Origin: Chitinophaga niabensis
Lineage (GTDB): Bacteria > Bacteroidota > Bacteroidia > Chitinophagales > Chitinophagaceae
Assembly: GCA_017849435.1 (NCBI GenBank)
Contig: JAFIGY010000009.1
Span: 1 to 64,000, forward strand
DNA: 64,000 nt
Reading direction: 5' to 3'
Both the position numbers and the translations under genes were made by a program. The first letter of the stretch is position 1, and each line of letters begins with the position of its first letter. The notes beneath the pieces were generated by a model. It searched no databases and had not been told where the DNA came from. It worked only from the letters and a program-made list of their open reading frames with translations. Shown piece by piece: positions 15,726-26,006 of the stretch.

Positions 15726-17815
15726 GAAACCATGTTTATAAACTCATCTTCCGTCAATATCCTGATCGTATTGATCTTCTTGGCCTTCTCTAATTTGCTG
15801 CCTGCATCTTCGCCTACTACAAGATAGTTCAGCTTGCTGCTGACTCCGCTTAATAGCTTGCCGCCATGCTGCTCTACCATCGCCTCTGCATCACTGCGTT
15901 TTAGCTTGTTGAGCGTACCGGTGAAAAGGAAGGTTTGCCCGCTCAGCGTCCCCTCGGCCGACAGCCCCCCCCTGTTACTCCGGAGATTCAGTCCCAACGC
16001 CTCCAGCCGCTCCAGCATATGCAGATTGTCCGCATTGCTGAAGAACTGCTTCACGGAACCGGCCACCTTAGGCCCGATATCCTCCAACGCCAGCAACTGC
16101 TCTTCAGAAAATTGTGCCAGATCCAGCAAATGATCCACGGCATTTGCCAGCGTTTTGGCGGTGGTTTCTCCCACGTATCTTATACCCAGCCCAAAGATGA
16201 GCCGGTGCAAAAGCTGGCCGCGAGAGGCTTCTATGGCGGATTGCAGATTGGTGACGGACTTGGGCCCGAACCCTTCGAGCTGACCGATGGCGTTGAAGTC
16301 CAGCGTATAAATGCCGGGCACATCTTTCAGCAGTCCAAGCGTGTAGAATTTGCGCACATTGCTTTCACCCAGACTGCGGATATCCATCGCATCCTTGCTC
16401 ACGAAGTGTATCATCCGCTCTACCACCTGCGCTTCGCAGTTGATGTTAACGCAGCGCCACACGCTTTCTCCTTCGGGTTTGAACAACGGATCGTGGCAAA
16501 CAGGGCATACAGTGGGAAATACAATATCTTTCTCCTTTCCGTCGCGCAGGTCCGGCATGGATTTCACGATGTAGGGGATCACATCGCCGGCGCGCTCTAC
16601 CAGCACAGTATCGCCGATCCTGAGGTCTTTTTCGCGGATCACGTCTTCGTTAAAAAGACTGATGGAACCTACCACTACGCCGCCGATGGGCACGGGATCG
16701 ATCTTGGCGACGGGCGTGATGGAACCGGTGCGGCCCACCTGGAACTCCACGTTCCGCAATTTGCTGGTGGCCTGCCGTGCTTTAAACTTATAGGCGATGG
16801 CCCAGCGCGGGTGATGAGTGGTCATCCCCATTTTATCCTGCAACGCGTAATCATTCACCTTGATCACCATGCCGTCTATTTCGTAAGGCAGATCATCGCG
16901 TTTAGCTTCAAACTGCAGGCAGTAGTCGATCACCGCCTGGATGCCTTTCACCACTTTCATTTCTTTGGCGGGACTCCTGAACCCCAGGTTCCACAGCATA
17001 TCCAGCGTGTTACTGTGCGTCTGGATAGCGGCGGGCTCGGCCTTATCGTCCTGCATGGTATGATAGCTCATGTTGTAGAGAAAGGCTTCCAGGCCGCGTT
17101 TGGCCACTTCATTCGGATCCACGATGCGCAATGAACCGGAGGCCGCATTGCGTGGATTGGCCAGTGGCGGCAGGTTTTCAGTAGCGCGCTGATCGTTGAG
17201 CTTTTTGAATGTTTTTTTGTTGATGAGCACTTCTCCCCGCAGTTCTATTTGTTGTATGCCGAAAGAGGAAAAGTTAGCGGATAAAGGAATGGAGCGGATC
17301 TGGCGGATATTGACCGTGATCTCGTCTCCCTGCACGCCGTCGCCACGCGTAGCGCCGCGGGAGAGGAGGTCATTCTCGTAGATCAGTGAAATACTGGCTC
17401 CGTCAAATTTCGGCTCGATGCAATATTCGATATCGGTCAACCCGGTCTGCTCCCGTGCTTTGCGATCCCAGTCAATCAGATCATCCGCATCGTAGGAATT
17501 CTCCAGGCTGAGCATGGGCACAAGATGCTGCACCGTGGGGAAGAGCTTTGTGAGGCCCTGCGCTACGCGCTGGGTGGGGGAATCCGGCGTTACCAGTTCA
17601 ATATGCGCGGCTTCCAGCTTTTTCAAAGCACTGAACAACTGATCGTATTCCTGGTCGCTTAACACAGGATCATCCTGGATATAATAGCGCCAGTCGCTGT
17701 AGCGGATCACCTGCCGCAAGGCATCCGCAGCTTCCGCCGGGGATTGGGGGGATGTTCCGGCCAGCAGGGATTTGCCGAGGCGGGCCAGGTTTATTTCTGC
17801 TTCTTTTGTATACAT
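15722..17815 (-). CDS. ligA: NAD-dependent DNA ligase
   Basis: Seals nicks during replication and repair using NAD. The ATG at 17815 gives 697 residues; an in-frame TTG at 17836 would add seven unsupported ones. Domains in order: Ia NAD-binding helices (YYIQDDPVLSDQEYDQLF); nucleotidyl transferase with catalytic Lys in EPKFDGASIS (~136); OB fold; a four-Cys zinc finger (CPVCHDPLF...CVNINC); helix-hairpin-helix; and a C-terminal BRCT domain (~620-697). All expected parts are present. It overlaps tadA by 4 bases. Confidence 0.97.
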   Translation of the reverse strand: MYTKEAEINLARLGKSLLAGTSPQSPAEAADALRQVIRYSDWRYYIQDDPVLSDQEYDQLFSALKKLEAAHIELVTPDSPTQRVAQGLTKLFPTVQHLVPMLSLENSYDADDLIDWDRKAREQTGLTDIEYCIEPKFDGASISLIYENDLLSRGATRGDGVQGDEITVNIRQIRSIPLSANFSSFGIQQIELRGEVLINKKTFKKLNDQRATENLPPLANPRNAASGSLRIVDPNEVAKRGLEAFLYNMSYHTMQDDKAEPAAIQTHSNTLDMLWNLGFRSPAKEMKVVKGIQAVIDYCLQFEAKRDDLPYEIDGMVIKVNDYALQDKMGMTTHHPRWAIAYKFKARQATSKLRNVEFQVGRTGSITPVAKIDPVPIGGVVVGSISLFNEDVIREKDLRIGDTVLVERAGDVIPYIVKSMPDLRDGKEKDIVFPTVCPVCHDPLFKPEGESVWRCVNINCEAQVVERMIHFVSKDAMDIRSLGESNVRKFYTLGLLKDVPGIYTLDFNAIGQLEGFGPKSVTNLQSAIEASRGQLLHRLIFGLGIRYVGETTAKTLANAVDHLLDLAQFSEEQLLALEDIGPKVAGSVKQFFSNADNLHMLERLEALGLNLRSNRGGLSAEGTLSGQTFLFTGTLNKLKRSDAEAMVEQHGGKLLSGVSSKLNYLVVGEDAGSKLEKAKKINTIRILTEDEFINMVS

Positions 17816-17899
17816 CTTGGAAGGATATAAAGTCAAAACTCTGGCGTAAATTTAAACTTTAGTTGCAACGCGCGCACTGCGCTTTCTAAAATTCCTGCT

Positions 17900-19528
17900 A
17901 TGAAACTTCGTTACTTCATCCTGCTCCTGTTGCTTGCCGCCTGTCATCCTAAAGAGAAAGTGGACCTGGTGGTGCATCATGCCGTGATCTACACGGCGGA
18001 TTCCCTTTTCACCGTGGCGGAAGCCATGGCGGTGAAGGACGGAAAGATCTATGCCGTTGGTACCAATGACTTCATCCGCCGTTATGATGCGGACACTGTG
18101 ATCGATGCGAAAGGAGCGGCTGTTTATCCCGGGTTCAATGATGCCCATGCGCATTTTGCCGGCTATGCCACTTCGTTGCTGCAGGTGGACCTGACCGGCA
18201 CCAAAAGCTGGGACGAGGTACTGGAGCGCACGAAAGCTTTTGCAGCCACACATCCTTTTGCCTGGGTGCTGGGTCGCGGCTGGGATCAGAACAACTGGCC
18301 GGTGAAGGCGTTTCCGGATAAAGTGCGCCTGGACAGCCTTTTTCCCACCACGCCTGTATTCCTCGCACGGGTGGACGGCCATGCCGCCATCGTCAATCAG
18401 GCCGCACTGAGTACCGCCGGCGTAAAAGCCGGCTACACGCTCACCGGCGGCACCGTAGAAACGCGCAACGGACAACTCACCGGCATACTGGTAGACAATG
18501 CTGTCAGCCTCGTCGGCCGGAAGATCCCCGAACCCTCGCTGCAGGAAGCTGCTGCCGCCCTCATGGCCGCCCAGGCCAATTGTCTCGCTGCCGGCCTCAC
18601 CAGCATTACCGATTGCGGCCTTTCCCGGGATGCGGTGCATTTACTTGATACCTTACAGCAGACGGGTAAGCTGCAACTGCGACTGAACATCATGCTCAGC
18701 GATAACGAAGAAAATATCCGGTGGTTGATAAAGAACGGGCCTGTGATCAAAGACCGGCTGCAGGTGCGGGCGATCAAGTTTTACGGGGATGGAGCGCTTG
18801 GATCGCGTGGGGCCTGCCTGCTCCGCGACTATACAGATAAGCACGGCTGGAAGGGATTCCTGCTGAAAGATCCGAAATATTTTGCAGAGAAAGCGGCTCT
18901 GCTGGCGGGAACAAACATCCAGATGTGCACGCATGCCATCGGGGATTCCGCTAACCGGGAAATACTTCGTGTATACGCCGCCGTGCTGAAAGGAAAGAAT
19001 GACAAACGCTGGCGGATTGAACATGCGCAGGTTATCGATTCTGCGGATTTCCGTTATTTCGGGGAGAACAATATTGTGCCTTCCGTGCAGCCCACACATG
19101 CTACTTCCGATATGCACTGGGCGAAAGACCGTCTCGGAGAACAGCGTATAAGATACGCATATGCGTATAAGCAGTTACTTGATCAGAATGGCTGGATACC
19201 GCTGGGGACGGACTTCCCCGTAGAACATATCGATCCTTTGCTGACGTTCTATGCGGCGGTGGTGCGGAAGGATGTGGAGGGAGCACCGGGTGGAGGGTTT
19301 CAGCGGGAGAATGCATTGACAAGAGAAGAAACCCTGCGGGGAATGACCATCTGGCCTGCCCGTGCTTCTTTCGAAGAGCAGCGCAAGGGAAGCCTGGAAC
19401 CCGGTAAGGTGGCGGATTTTGTGATGCTCGATCAGGATATCATGAAGGTGCCGGAAAACAGGATATTGTCCTTAAAAGTACGGGCGACTTTCATCGGCGG
19501 CAAGATGCTTTACAAGGGAAAATTTTAG
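17900..19528 (+). CDS. Amidohydrolase family lipoprotein (YtcJ-like)
   Basis: 542 residues. A lipoprotein signal spans 1-15 (FILLLLLAAC). The amidohydrolase core is clear: AVYPGFNDAHAHFAGYA carries the HxH metal pair, followed by RGWDQNNWPV (typical of the YtcJ-like amidohydrolase_3 group), IKFYGDGALGSRGA, CTHAIGDSANRE, RIEHAQVI, and LGTDFPVEHIDP with the metal Asp. Members hydrolyse amides or esters; the substrate is unknown. The lipid anchor suggests a periplasmic or surface location. It is divergent from ligA across an 84-base gap. Confidence 0.92.
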   Translation: MKLRYFILLLLLAACHPKEKVDLVVHHAVIYTADSLFTVAEAMAVKDGKIYAVGTNDFIRRYDADTVIDAKGAAVYPGFNDAHAHFAGYATSLLQVDLTGTKSWDEVLERTKAFAATHPFAWVLGRGWDQNNWPVKAFPDKVRLDSLFPTTPVFLARVDGHAAIVNQAALSTAGVKAGYTLTGGTVETRNGQLTGILVDNAVSLVGRKIPEPSLQEAAAALMAAQANCLAAGLTSITDCGLSRDAVHLLDTLQQTGKLQLRLNIMLSDNEENIRWLIKNGPVIKDRLQVRAIKFYGDGALGSRGACLLRDYTDKHGWKGFLLKDPKYFAEKAALLAGTNIQMCTHAIGDSANREILRVYAAVLKGKNDKRWRIEHAQVIDSADFRYFGENNIVPSVQPTHATSDMHWAKDRLGEQRIRYAYAYKQLLDQNGWIPLGTDFPVEHIDPLLTFYAAVVRKDVEGAPGGGFQRENALTREETLRGMTIWPARASFEEQRKGSLEPGKVADFVMLDQDIMKVPENRILSLKVRATFIGGKMLYKGKF

Positions 19529-19581
19529 CACAAAGCTCCGGATTAATCCCTATATTTATTATCGTTCCACGATTATGTTGT

Positions 19582-20286
19582 ATGCACACCAAAAACATTA
19601 ACACCCATCTCACCGAGATCAAAGACTACTTTAAAGCGGCTATTTCTGTGGATTGTGTGATATTCGGATTCGATGAAGATGAGTTGAAGGTATTGCTCAT
19701 TGAATCAGATCTGAAAGAATTCAAGGGCAAATGGTCCCTGCTGGGAGATGTAGTACATCCGGATGAAGACCTTGAAACCGCGGCCTATCGCGTATTACGG
19801 GAGCGCACTGGTTTGGACGACGTATACATGGAGCAGGTTCAGGCCTTCGGCGCTATTAATCGCCACCCCGCCGGCAGAGTGATTACGATCGCTTATTATT
19901 CGCTTGTGAATGTACAGCACGTTGCGTTAAAGAAATACAGTAACGAGCTGCACTGGCACGCCATCAAAGACATCCGGCAGATGGCGTTCGATCACAAGGA
20001 AATACTGGGCACCTGTCTCGAGCGCCTCCAACACAAAGTAATCGAGCAGCCGGTAGGGTTCAATCTCCTGCCCAAGAAATTTTCGCTCCGGGAGTTGCAG
20101 AACCTTTACGAAGCCATCCTGGATGTGAAGCTGGACCGGCGTAACTTCCGCAAGAAATTCTTTGCCATGGATTACCTCATCGATCTGAATGAAGAAGAAC
20201 AGGAAGTGCGGCACAGGCCTGCCAGGCTCTACAAGTTCAATCAGGAGAAATTCAACCAGCAGCATAAGAAAAGTCTGGGTTTTTGA
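19582..20286 (+). CDS. Nudix-domain transcriptional regulator (NrtR/AraR-like)
   Basis: 234 residues. A Nudix domain spans ~20-150 and a winged helix ~160-225 (FSLRELQNLYEAILDVKLDR, then NFRKKFF). This layout is that of NrtR and of the Bacteroides arabinose regulator AraR. The Nudix box is degenerate: GDVVHPDEDLETAAYRVLRE has one extra residue, and the REUxEE glutamates are mostly replaced. A ligand-sensing repressor is therefore more likely than a hydrolase. Its ligand is not predictable. No sugar operon is adjacent, but a dyad lies in the long intergenic region downstream. Confidence 0.82.
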   Translation: MHTKNINTHLTEIKDYFKAAISVDCVIFGFDEDELKVLLIESDLKEFKGKWSLLGDVVHPDEDLETAAYRVLRERTGLDDVYMEQVQAFGAINRHPAGRVITIAYYSLVNVQHVALKKYSNELHWHAIKDIRQMAFDHKEILGTCLERLQHKVIEQPVGFNLLPKKFSLRELQNLYEAILDVKLDRRNFRKKFFAMDYLIDLNEEEQEVRHRPARLYKFNQEKFNQQHKKSLGF

Positions 20287-20445
20287 TAGGATTTTAACGC
20301 AGCCCGTTTTTTTATCGTTCCCCTAAACGCTTTTCCCACGGCAGTTCCATCTTCTGCAAACGTTTGCCATCACAGGTTTATGCTTTTGATATATTTTTCC
20401 GAAAGGCGGAAAAAAATTGTTTTTTAACAAAAATTTAAGTAAGAT

Positions 20446-20462
20446 TGTGTAGAATATACACA
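20446..20462. repeat. Dyad in the long gap before icmF
   Basis: TGTGTA (20446-20451) and TACACA (20457-20462) form a perfect dyad around GAATA. It lies in the 541-base non-coding gap 20287-20827 and is a candidate operator, possibly for the neighbouring Nudix-type regulator. Confidence 0.35.
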
Positions 20463-20660
20463 TTCGCATTGGGCAGGTATATTTTGGCAACTGTAGCCAG
20501 AAACCAAACATCTGAATCGTTCAACTTTTTTAAATCGCTGTGAGAAAACCCGTGACGTTCATCATCGCCATTCCGCCACTGTGGCTTTAAACATATTTAT
20601 ATATTGCGTTTTATCAATTCCACGTTATGAATTGCCGGATTTTCCTGTTCCCCGTAAAAA

Positions 20661-20710
20661 GGGCTGATGTAGAAAAGGACTGTATTTCTCATCAGCCCTC
20701 TTTTATTTTT
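20661..20710 (+). terminator. Orphan terminator or attenuator in the 20287-20827 gap
   Basis: GGGCTGAT (20661-20668) pairs with ATCAGCCC (20691-20698). AGAAA (20671-20675) pairs with TTTCT (20685-20689) to extend the stem, and TCTTTTATTTTT follows. It is 375 bases beyond the nearest upstream gene and 118 bases before icmF, so it suggests an unannotated small RNA, a long 3' UTR or an attenuated leader. A 31-codon ORF (20627-20722) spans it but has no other support. Nothing else was recognised in the gap apart from the dyad. Confidence 0.65.
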
Positions 20711-20827
20711 ATCAACAGGTAACGATTGTGATTGAAGAATTTCAAAGGAAAGATCATACTTCTTCAATTGATACGAATTCCCTCCCTCAACTCGCCACAG
20801 CCGCTATTTTCGTAACTTGCATTCCTT

Positions 20828-23800
20828 ATGTACACACCAAAGCACAAGGTTCGAATAGTTACAGCGGCAGCGCTTTTCGATGGTCATGATGCGGCCATCA
20901 ATATCATGCGCCGGATCATGCAGAGCACCGGCGCGGAAGTGATCCACCTCGGCCATAACCGCTCCGCAGCGGAGATCGTGGATTGCGCTATCCAGGAAGA
21001 TGCACAGGGAATTGCGGTGACCTCCTACCAGGGGGGGCATATCGAGTTTTTCAAGTACATGTATGACCTGCTGAAAGAGAAAGGCTGCAGTCATATCCGC
21101 ATTTTCGGCGGCGGCGGCGGTACGATCCTTCCCGCGGAGATCGAAGAATTGCAGGCGTATGGCATCACCCGAATCTATTCGCCGGATGATGGCAGAAAAT
21201 ATGGGCTTGGCGGGATGATCGAAGATGTGATCAAACAATGTGATTTTGCAACGGTGAAGAAAGGATCGTGGAAGCCGGATGTGGAGAAGCTGCATGAGAA
21301 CGCCGCCCCGGAGATCGCCAAAGCGATCACCTACGCGGAGAACTATGCGCTCAACGGTCAGCTTACCGGGCTGAAGAAGAAAGAACACATCACGCCGGTA
21401 TTGGGGATCACCGGTACGGGCGGTGCAGGGAAAAGCAGCGTAACGGACGAACTGGTGCGCCGCTTCCTCAACGAGTACAACAACAAAACCATTGCCGTCA
21501 TTTCTGTGGACCCTTCCAAGAAAAAGACAGGCGGCGCGCTGCTGGGGGACCGCATCCGGATGAACAGCATCCATCATCCCCGCGCCTATATGCGCTCACT
21601 CGCCACGCGGGAAAGCGATAAAGCCATCAGTCTGCATATCCAGGAAGCGATCGATATCTGCAAAGCCGCAGGCTTCGACTTCATTATCCTGGAAACCTCC
21701 GGCATCGGCCAGAGCGATACCGCCATCGTAGATTACTGCGACGTCTCCCTTTACGTGATGACCCCGGAATATGGCGCCGCATCACAGCTGGAAAAGATCA
21801 ACATGCTGGACTATGCGGATGTGATCGCGATCAATAAATTCGATAAAGCCGGTGCGCTGGATGCCCTGCATGACGTGCGCAAACAATACAAACGCAATAA
21901 CAGCCTCTGGGATGCGAAAGATGAAGACCTGCCCGTTGTAGGCACCATCGCTTCCCAGTTCAATGACCCCGGTGTGAACCAGCTGTTCGCACGACTGATG
22001 CACCGCATCGTAGAGAAAACAGGCGTGCATTTCGGAGAGGACAAACCGGATAAACCGATATACGAGACCTCCACCAAATCCCTCATCATCCCGCCCGCCC
22101 GTGTGCGTTACCTGGCTGAAATAGCCACCAGCATTGAAGAGTACGGCAACTGGGTGAATGAGCAATGTACGCTTGCCACGCAGTGGTATCAGGTGGAGGG
22201 GGTACTGAAAACCCCCGGCCTGCAACACCCTGCCGAACTGCAGGAGATCAGCCGGCATTTGGAAAAACAGCTGCACCCGGACTGTAAAACCCTCCTCCTC
22301 CAATGGCCCGCCCTTCAGGAAAAATACAAGGCCGATCACTATGCCTTCCAGGTGCGGGATAAAGTGATCAAACTACCGCTCTATACGGAAAGCCTTTCCC
22401 ACTCGCGCATCCCGAAGATCTCGCTGCCGCAGTACAAGGACTGGGGAGATATTCTCCACTGGCAGCTGACGGAGAACGTGCCGGGAGAATTCCCTTATGC
22501 ATCCGGGGTGTTCCCGCTCAAACGGGAAGGGGAAGACCCTACGCGGATGTTCGCCGGTGAAGGCGGCCCGGAGCGCACGAACAAGCGTTTCCACTATGTG
22601 TCTGTGGACCAGCCTGCCAAGCGCCTGTCCACGGCATTCGACAGCGTTACGTTGTATGGCGAGGATCCGGCTTATCGCCCGGACATCTATGGAAAGATCG
22701 GCAACTCCGGCGTCAGCATCGCCACGGTGGACGACGCGAAGAAACTTTACAGCGGCTTCGATCTTTGCGATCCGAAAACTTCCGTGTCCATGACCATTAA
22801 TGGTCCCGCCCCGATCCTGCTGGCTTTCTTCATGAACGCCGCCATCGACCAGGAATGCGAGAAATACATTACGCAACACGGTATGTGGGATCAGGTGGAT
22901 GCGATCATCAAAAAGAAGTTCAAAGATCATCCGCTGCCGCATTACAATGGGGACCTGCCGCATGGGAACGATGGCCTGGGGCTCCGCCTGCTGGGTATTT
23001 CCGGCAGCGATGTACTGGAACCGGAAGTGTATAAGAAACTGAAGGCACATGCCCTGAGTACCGTGCGCGGTACCGTACAGGCGGATATTTTGAAGGAAGA
23101 CCAGGCGCAGAACACCTGCATCTTCTCCACAGAGTTTGCGCTGAAACTGATGGGCGATGTGCAGGAATATTTCATCAAAAAGAAAGTACGGAATTTTTAT
23201 TCCGTGAGCATTTCAGGATACCACATCGCGGAAGCGGGCGCTAATCCGATCACACAACTGGCATTCACGCTGGCTAACGGATTTACGTATGTGGAGTATT
23301 ATCTGAGTCGCGGTATGCACATCGATGATTTCGCTCCCAACCTTTCTTTCTTTTTCAGCAATGGGATGGATCCGGAATACGCGGTGATCGGTCGCGTTGC
23401 GCGCCGCATCTGGGCCAAGGCCATCAAATACAAGTACAAAGGCAACGACCGTTCGCAGAAACTGAAATATCATATTCAAACATCCGGCCGCAGCCTGCAT
23501 GCGCAGGAGATCGACTTCAACGACATTCGCACCACGCTGCAGGCCCTGTACGCCATTTACGACAACTGCAATTCCCTGCACACCAACGCTTATGATGAAG
23601 CTATCACCACGCCTACGGAAGAAAGCGTGCGCAGGGCTATGGCCATACAGCTCATCATCAACCGCGAGCTCGGAACCGCCAAAAATGAGAATCCCATACA
23701 GGGCAGTTTCTTTATCGAAGATTTGACGGACCTGGTGGAAGAGGCCGTGCTGGCGGAATTTAACCGTATCACGGAGCGCGGCGGCGTGTTGGGCGCCATG

Positions 23801-24166
23801 GAAAGGATGTATCAGCGGAACAAGATACAGGAAGAAAGCCTGTATTATGAATCGCTCAAACATTCCGGAGCGTTCCCCATTATCGGCGTAAATACCTTCC
23901 TGAACAAGAACGGTTCTCCCACGGTCATTCCTGCGGAAGTGATCCGCTCCACGAAGGAAGAAAAGGAATTCCAGATCAATACATTGCAGGCTTTTGAAGA
24001 GCGGCATGCGGATCAGAGCGCAACCATGCTCAAGCGCCTGCAGGAAACAGCCGTGCAGAACGGGAACCTTTTTGAAGCATTGATGGAAACTGTGAAATAC
24101 TGCTCCCTTGGGCAGATTACACATGCTTTATATGAAGTGGGGGGACAGTACAGGAGAAATATGTAA
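20828..24166 (+). CDS. icmF: Fused isobutyryl-CoA mutase IcmF
   Basis: Adenosylcobalamin enzyme that interconverts isobutyryl-CoA and n-butyryl-CoA (related forms act on pivalyl- or isovaleryl-CoA) and carries its own G-protein chaperone. 1112 residues. An N-terminal B12 domain spans ~1-140 with the FDGHD cobalt-ligand His20 and GGGGG near 94-98. The MeaB-like GTPase has its P-loop [12 protein letters not shown] at ~193-204, with NKFD further on. The C-terminal TIM-barrel mutase runs ~550-1110. This B12-GTPase-mutase order distinguishes IcmF from methylmalonyl-CoA mutase. It is followed after 11 bases by a MutS-like gene. Confidence 0.94.
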   Translation: MYTPKHKVRIVTAAALFDGHDAAINIMRRIMQSTGAEVIHLGHNRSAAEIVDCAIQEDAQGIAVTSYQGGHIEFFKYMYDLLKEKGCSHIRIFGGGGGTILPAEIEELQAYGITRIYSPDDGRKYGLGGMIEDVIKQCDFATVKKGSWKPDVEKLHENAAPEIAKAITYAENYALNGQLTGLKKKEHITPVLGITGTGGAGKSSVTDELVRRFLNEYNNKTIAVISVDPSKKKTGGALLGDRIRMNSIHHPRAYMRSLATRESDKAISLHIQEAIDICKAAGFDFIILETSGIGQSDTAIVDYCDVSLYVMTPEYGAASQLEKINMLDYADVIAINKFDKAGALDALHDVRKQYKRNNSLWDAKDEDLPVVGTIASQFNDPGVNQLFARLMHRIVEKTGVHFGEDKPDKPIYETSTKSLIIPPARVRYLAEIATSIEEYGNWVNEQCTLATQWYQVEGVLKTPGLQHPAELQEISRHLEKQLHPDCKTLLLQWPALQEKYKADHYAFQVRDKVIKLPLYTESLSHSRIPKISLPQYKDWGDILHWQLTENVPGEFPYASGVFPLKREGEDPTRMFAGEGGPERTNKRFHYVSVDQPAKRLSTAFDSVTLYGEDPAYRPDIYGKIGNSGVSIATVDDAKKLYSGFDLCDPKTSVSMTINGPAPILLAFFMNAAIDQECEKYITQHGMWDQVDAIIKKKFKDHPLPHYNGDLPHGNDGLGLRLLGISGSDVLEPEVYKKLKAHALSTVRGTVQADILKEDQAQNTCIFSTEFALKLMGDVQEYFIKKKVRNFYSVSISGYHIAEAGANPITQLAFTLANGFTYVEYYLSRGMHIDDFAPNLSFFFSNGMDPEYAVIGRVARRIWAKAIKYKYKGNDRSQKLKYHIQTSGRSLHAQEIDFNDIRTTLQALYAIYDNCNSLHTNAYDEAITTPTEESVRRAMAIQLIINRELGTAKNENPIQGSFFIEDLTDLVEEAVLAEFNRITERGGVLGAMERMYQRNKIQEESLYYESLKHSGAFPIIGVNTFLNKNGSPTVIPAEVIRSTKEEKEFQINTLQAFEERHADQSATMLKRLQETAVQNGNLFEALMETVKYCSLGQITHALYEVGGQYRRNM

Positions 24167-24177
24167 TTTCCCTTTCT

Positions 24178-25953
24178 ATGGCCGCATCAACCTATCAACA
24201 GCGCATTCAGGAATTTAAAAAGGAGTTGGCACAAACGGAGGGACACCTGAGGAATCTCAGTGTGGCGCGTATTGTGTGCTTTATCGGTATTCTCTTTTTC
24301 GGATATCAATATCTCTCCGGCGGATTTGAATGGACCTGGCTCGTTTTCTGTGGCGTGCTGGCCGCAGCTTTCGTGATCTCGCTGGTGTTCTATCAGCGGG
24401 GGAAAGATAAACAGGCGTTGCTGGAAAAACTCCTGTCCCTGAATGAAAAAGAGTGGAAGGCGGTAACAGAGGATGTCATTGCATTTGAGGATGGAGAGGC
24501 GTTTATGGATGACCAGCACAATTTCTCCGGCGACCTGGATGTGTTCGGTCCCGCTTCATTGTTCCAGTCCCTCAACCGCACCGGCACTGTGAGCGGCGGT
24601 CAGCATCTGGCCGAAAGCCTGCAACAGCCGATGCAGGACGTAAGGGATATCCGTGAAGTACAGGAAGCGGTAAAGACGCTTGCTTCGCAGATCGATTTCA
24701 GACAGCATTTTATGGCGCATGCGCAGCTGGCGCAGGAAGGGAAAGACGATGTGAAAGAGCTCCGGCAGTGGCTGGACGCGCCGATGGATTTCCTCCATCG
24801 CCGTAACCTGCGGCTGGTCAGCTGGATATGTCCTTTATTGGTCTGTCTCGCTATCGTTTACTATGCTGTTTCCGGCAACTATGCGGTGATGTTGCTCTGC
24901 CTGATGATCAACTGGATCATCCTGCTGATGACTGCGCGGAAAGTATTGGCCGTTCACAACCTTTTATCCAATAAAGAGAAACTGCTGAAGAAATTTGCCG
25001 TTTTGCTGCAGATGATCAAACAGCTGTCCCGGGGAGAAGGCAGTTGGCTGCAACGGCAGCAGCAGACGGCCGCGGAGGCGGACAAAGCCCTGCATCAGCT
25101 GGCAAGGATCAGCAATCAGCTGGACCAGCGCCTGAACCTGCTTGTAGGGATTGTGCTGAACTCGATCATTCTGTACGATCTGCATTGCGTGTTCCGGCTG
25201 GAGCGCTGGAAAGCGAAATACCGTCATCGTTTGAACGAATGGATCGATACGATCGCGCGGCAGGAAACAGTGAATAGTCTGGCTACCTTCGCCTATAACC
25301 ATCCCGCCTATACGTACCCGGTATTCCGGGAAAAGCCGGGGGTAACGGGAACGGCTATAGGGCATCCTCTCATCCCGTCGTCCCAATGCGTCACCAACGA
25401 TTGCAGCATCGGTAACGGCGATCAGTTCCTTATCATCACCGGCTCCAACATGTCTGGCAAAAGCACTTTCCTGCGCAGTGTGAGCGTGAACTGGCTGCTG
25501 GCGATGACCGGTGCGCCTGTGTGTGCGGCGGAATTCAGCTGCAGCCCCTTGCGGATCATGACTTCCATGCGCATCAAAGATTCCATCGCCCGGCATACTT
25601 CCTATTTTCAGGCCGAGTTGCTGCGCCTGCAACATATCATACAGGTGCTGAAAAGCGGGCAGCAGGTATTCATTATCCTCGACGAGATCTTGAAAGGTAC
25701 CAACTCTGAAGACAAGCTGGCCGGATCGCGGGAACTGATCCGGCATTTCCTCCAATACAACTGTACCGGCATGATTGCCACACACGATCTTGACCTCGGC
25801 GCACTGGAGGCTGAATATCCGCAGCAGATCCGGAATTACTGCTTTGAAAGCAGCCTGGATAACGGCTGTTTACACTTCGACTACCGCATGCGGCCCGGCA
25901 TTGCGCGCAACAAGAACGCCACCTTCCTCATGAAGCAGATGGAGATTATTTAA
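24178..25953 (+). CDS. Membrane-associated MutS-like ATPase
   Basis: 591 residues. There are two hydrophobic segments near 31-45 and 53-72 and two more near 213-250, then a helical lever region. A MutS domain V ATPase follows, with Walker A TGSNMSGKSTFLRS at ~420-433, a Walker B region (IILDEILKGTNSEDK) and ATHDLDL. It lacks the MutS mismatch-recognition domain and its Phe-X-Glu, so it is unlikely to do mismatch repair. Such membrane MutS relatives are frequent in Bacteroidota, with unknown function. It starts 11 bases after icmF, probably co-transcribed. Confidence 0.85.
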   Translation: MAASTYQQRIQEFKKELAQTEGHLRNLSVARIVCFIGILFFGYQYLSGGFEWTWLVFCGVLAAAFVISLVFYQRGKDKQALLEKLLSLNEKEWKAVTEDVIAFEDGEAFMDDQHNFSGDLDVFGPASLFQSLNRTGTVSGGQHLAESLQQPMQDVRDIREVQEAVKTLASQIDFRQHFMAHAQLAQEGKDDVKELRQWLDAPMDFLHRRNLRLVSWICPLLVCLAIVYYAVSGNYAVMLLCLMINWIILLMTARKVLAVHNLLSNKEKLLKKFAVLLQMIKQLSRGEGSWLQRQQQTAAEADKALHQLARISNQLDQRLNLLVGIVLNSIILYDLHCVFRLERWKAKYRHRLNEWIDTIARQETVNSLATFAYNHPAYTYPVFREKPGVTGTAIGHPLIPSSQCVTNDCSIGNGDQFLIITGSNMSGKSTFLRSVSVNWLLAMTGAPVCAAEFSCSPLRIMTSMRIKDSIARHTSYFQAELLRLQHIIQVLKSGQQVFIILDEILKGTNSEDKLAGSRELIRHFLQYNCTGMIATHDLDLGALEAEYPQQIRNYCFESSLDNGCLHFDYRMRPGIARNKNATFLMKQMEII

Positions 25954-25965
25954 AAATTTGGAATT

Positions 25966-26001
25966 ACTAATAAAATTAGTATTTTTACTAAAATTATTAG
26001 T
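25966..26001. promoter_or_regulatory. Tandem palindromic operator candidate before the radical SAM gene
   Basis: Two dyads lie 21 bases apart, two helical turns: ACTAAT-AAA-ATTAGT (25966-25980) and ACTAA-AATTA-TTAGT (25987-26001). The inner half sites also form TTAGTA-TTTT-TACTAA (25976-25991). Four alternating TTAGT half sites end 5 bases before the ATG at 26007, a typical repressor position. Confidence 0.55.
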
Positions 26002-26006
26002 GTTCC

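Noticed and set aside
15935-17134. 399-codon plus-strand frame opposite ligA
   Set aside because: Antisense to an intact NAD-dependent ligase with all its domains; composition is His/Gln-rich and lacks any motif.
20560-20600. GCCACTG word suggesting a cobalamin riboswitch before icmF
   Set aside because: Only this short B12-box-like word is present; the other conserved riboswitch segments and helices were not found. IcmF uses B12, but genes regulated by this riboswitch are usually for B12 synthesis or uptake.
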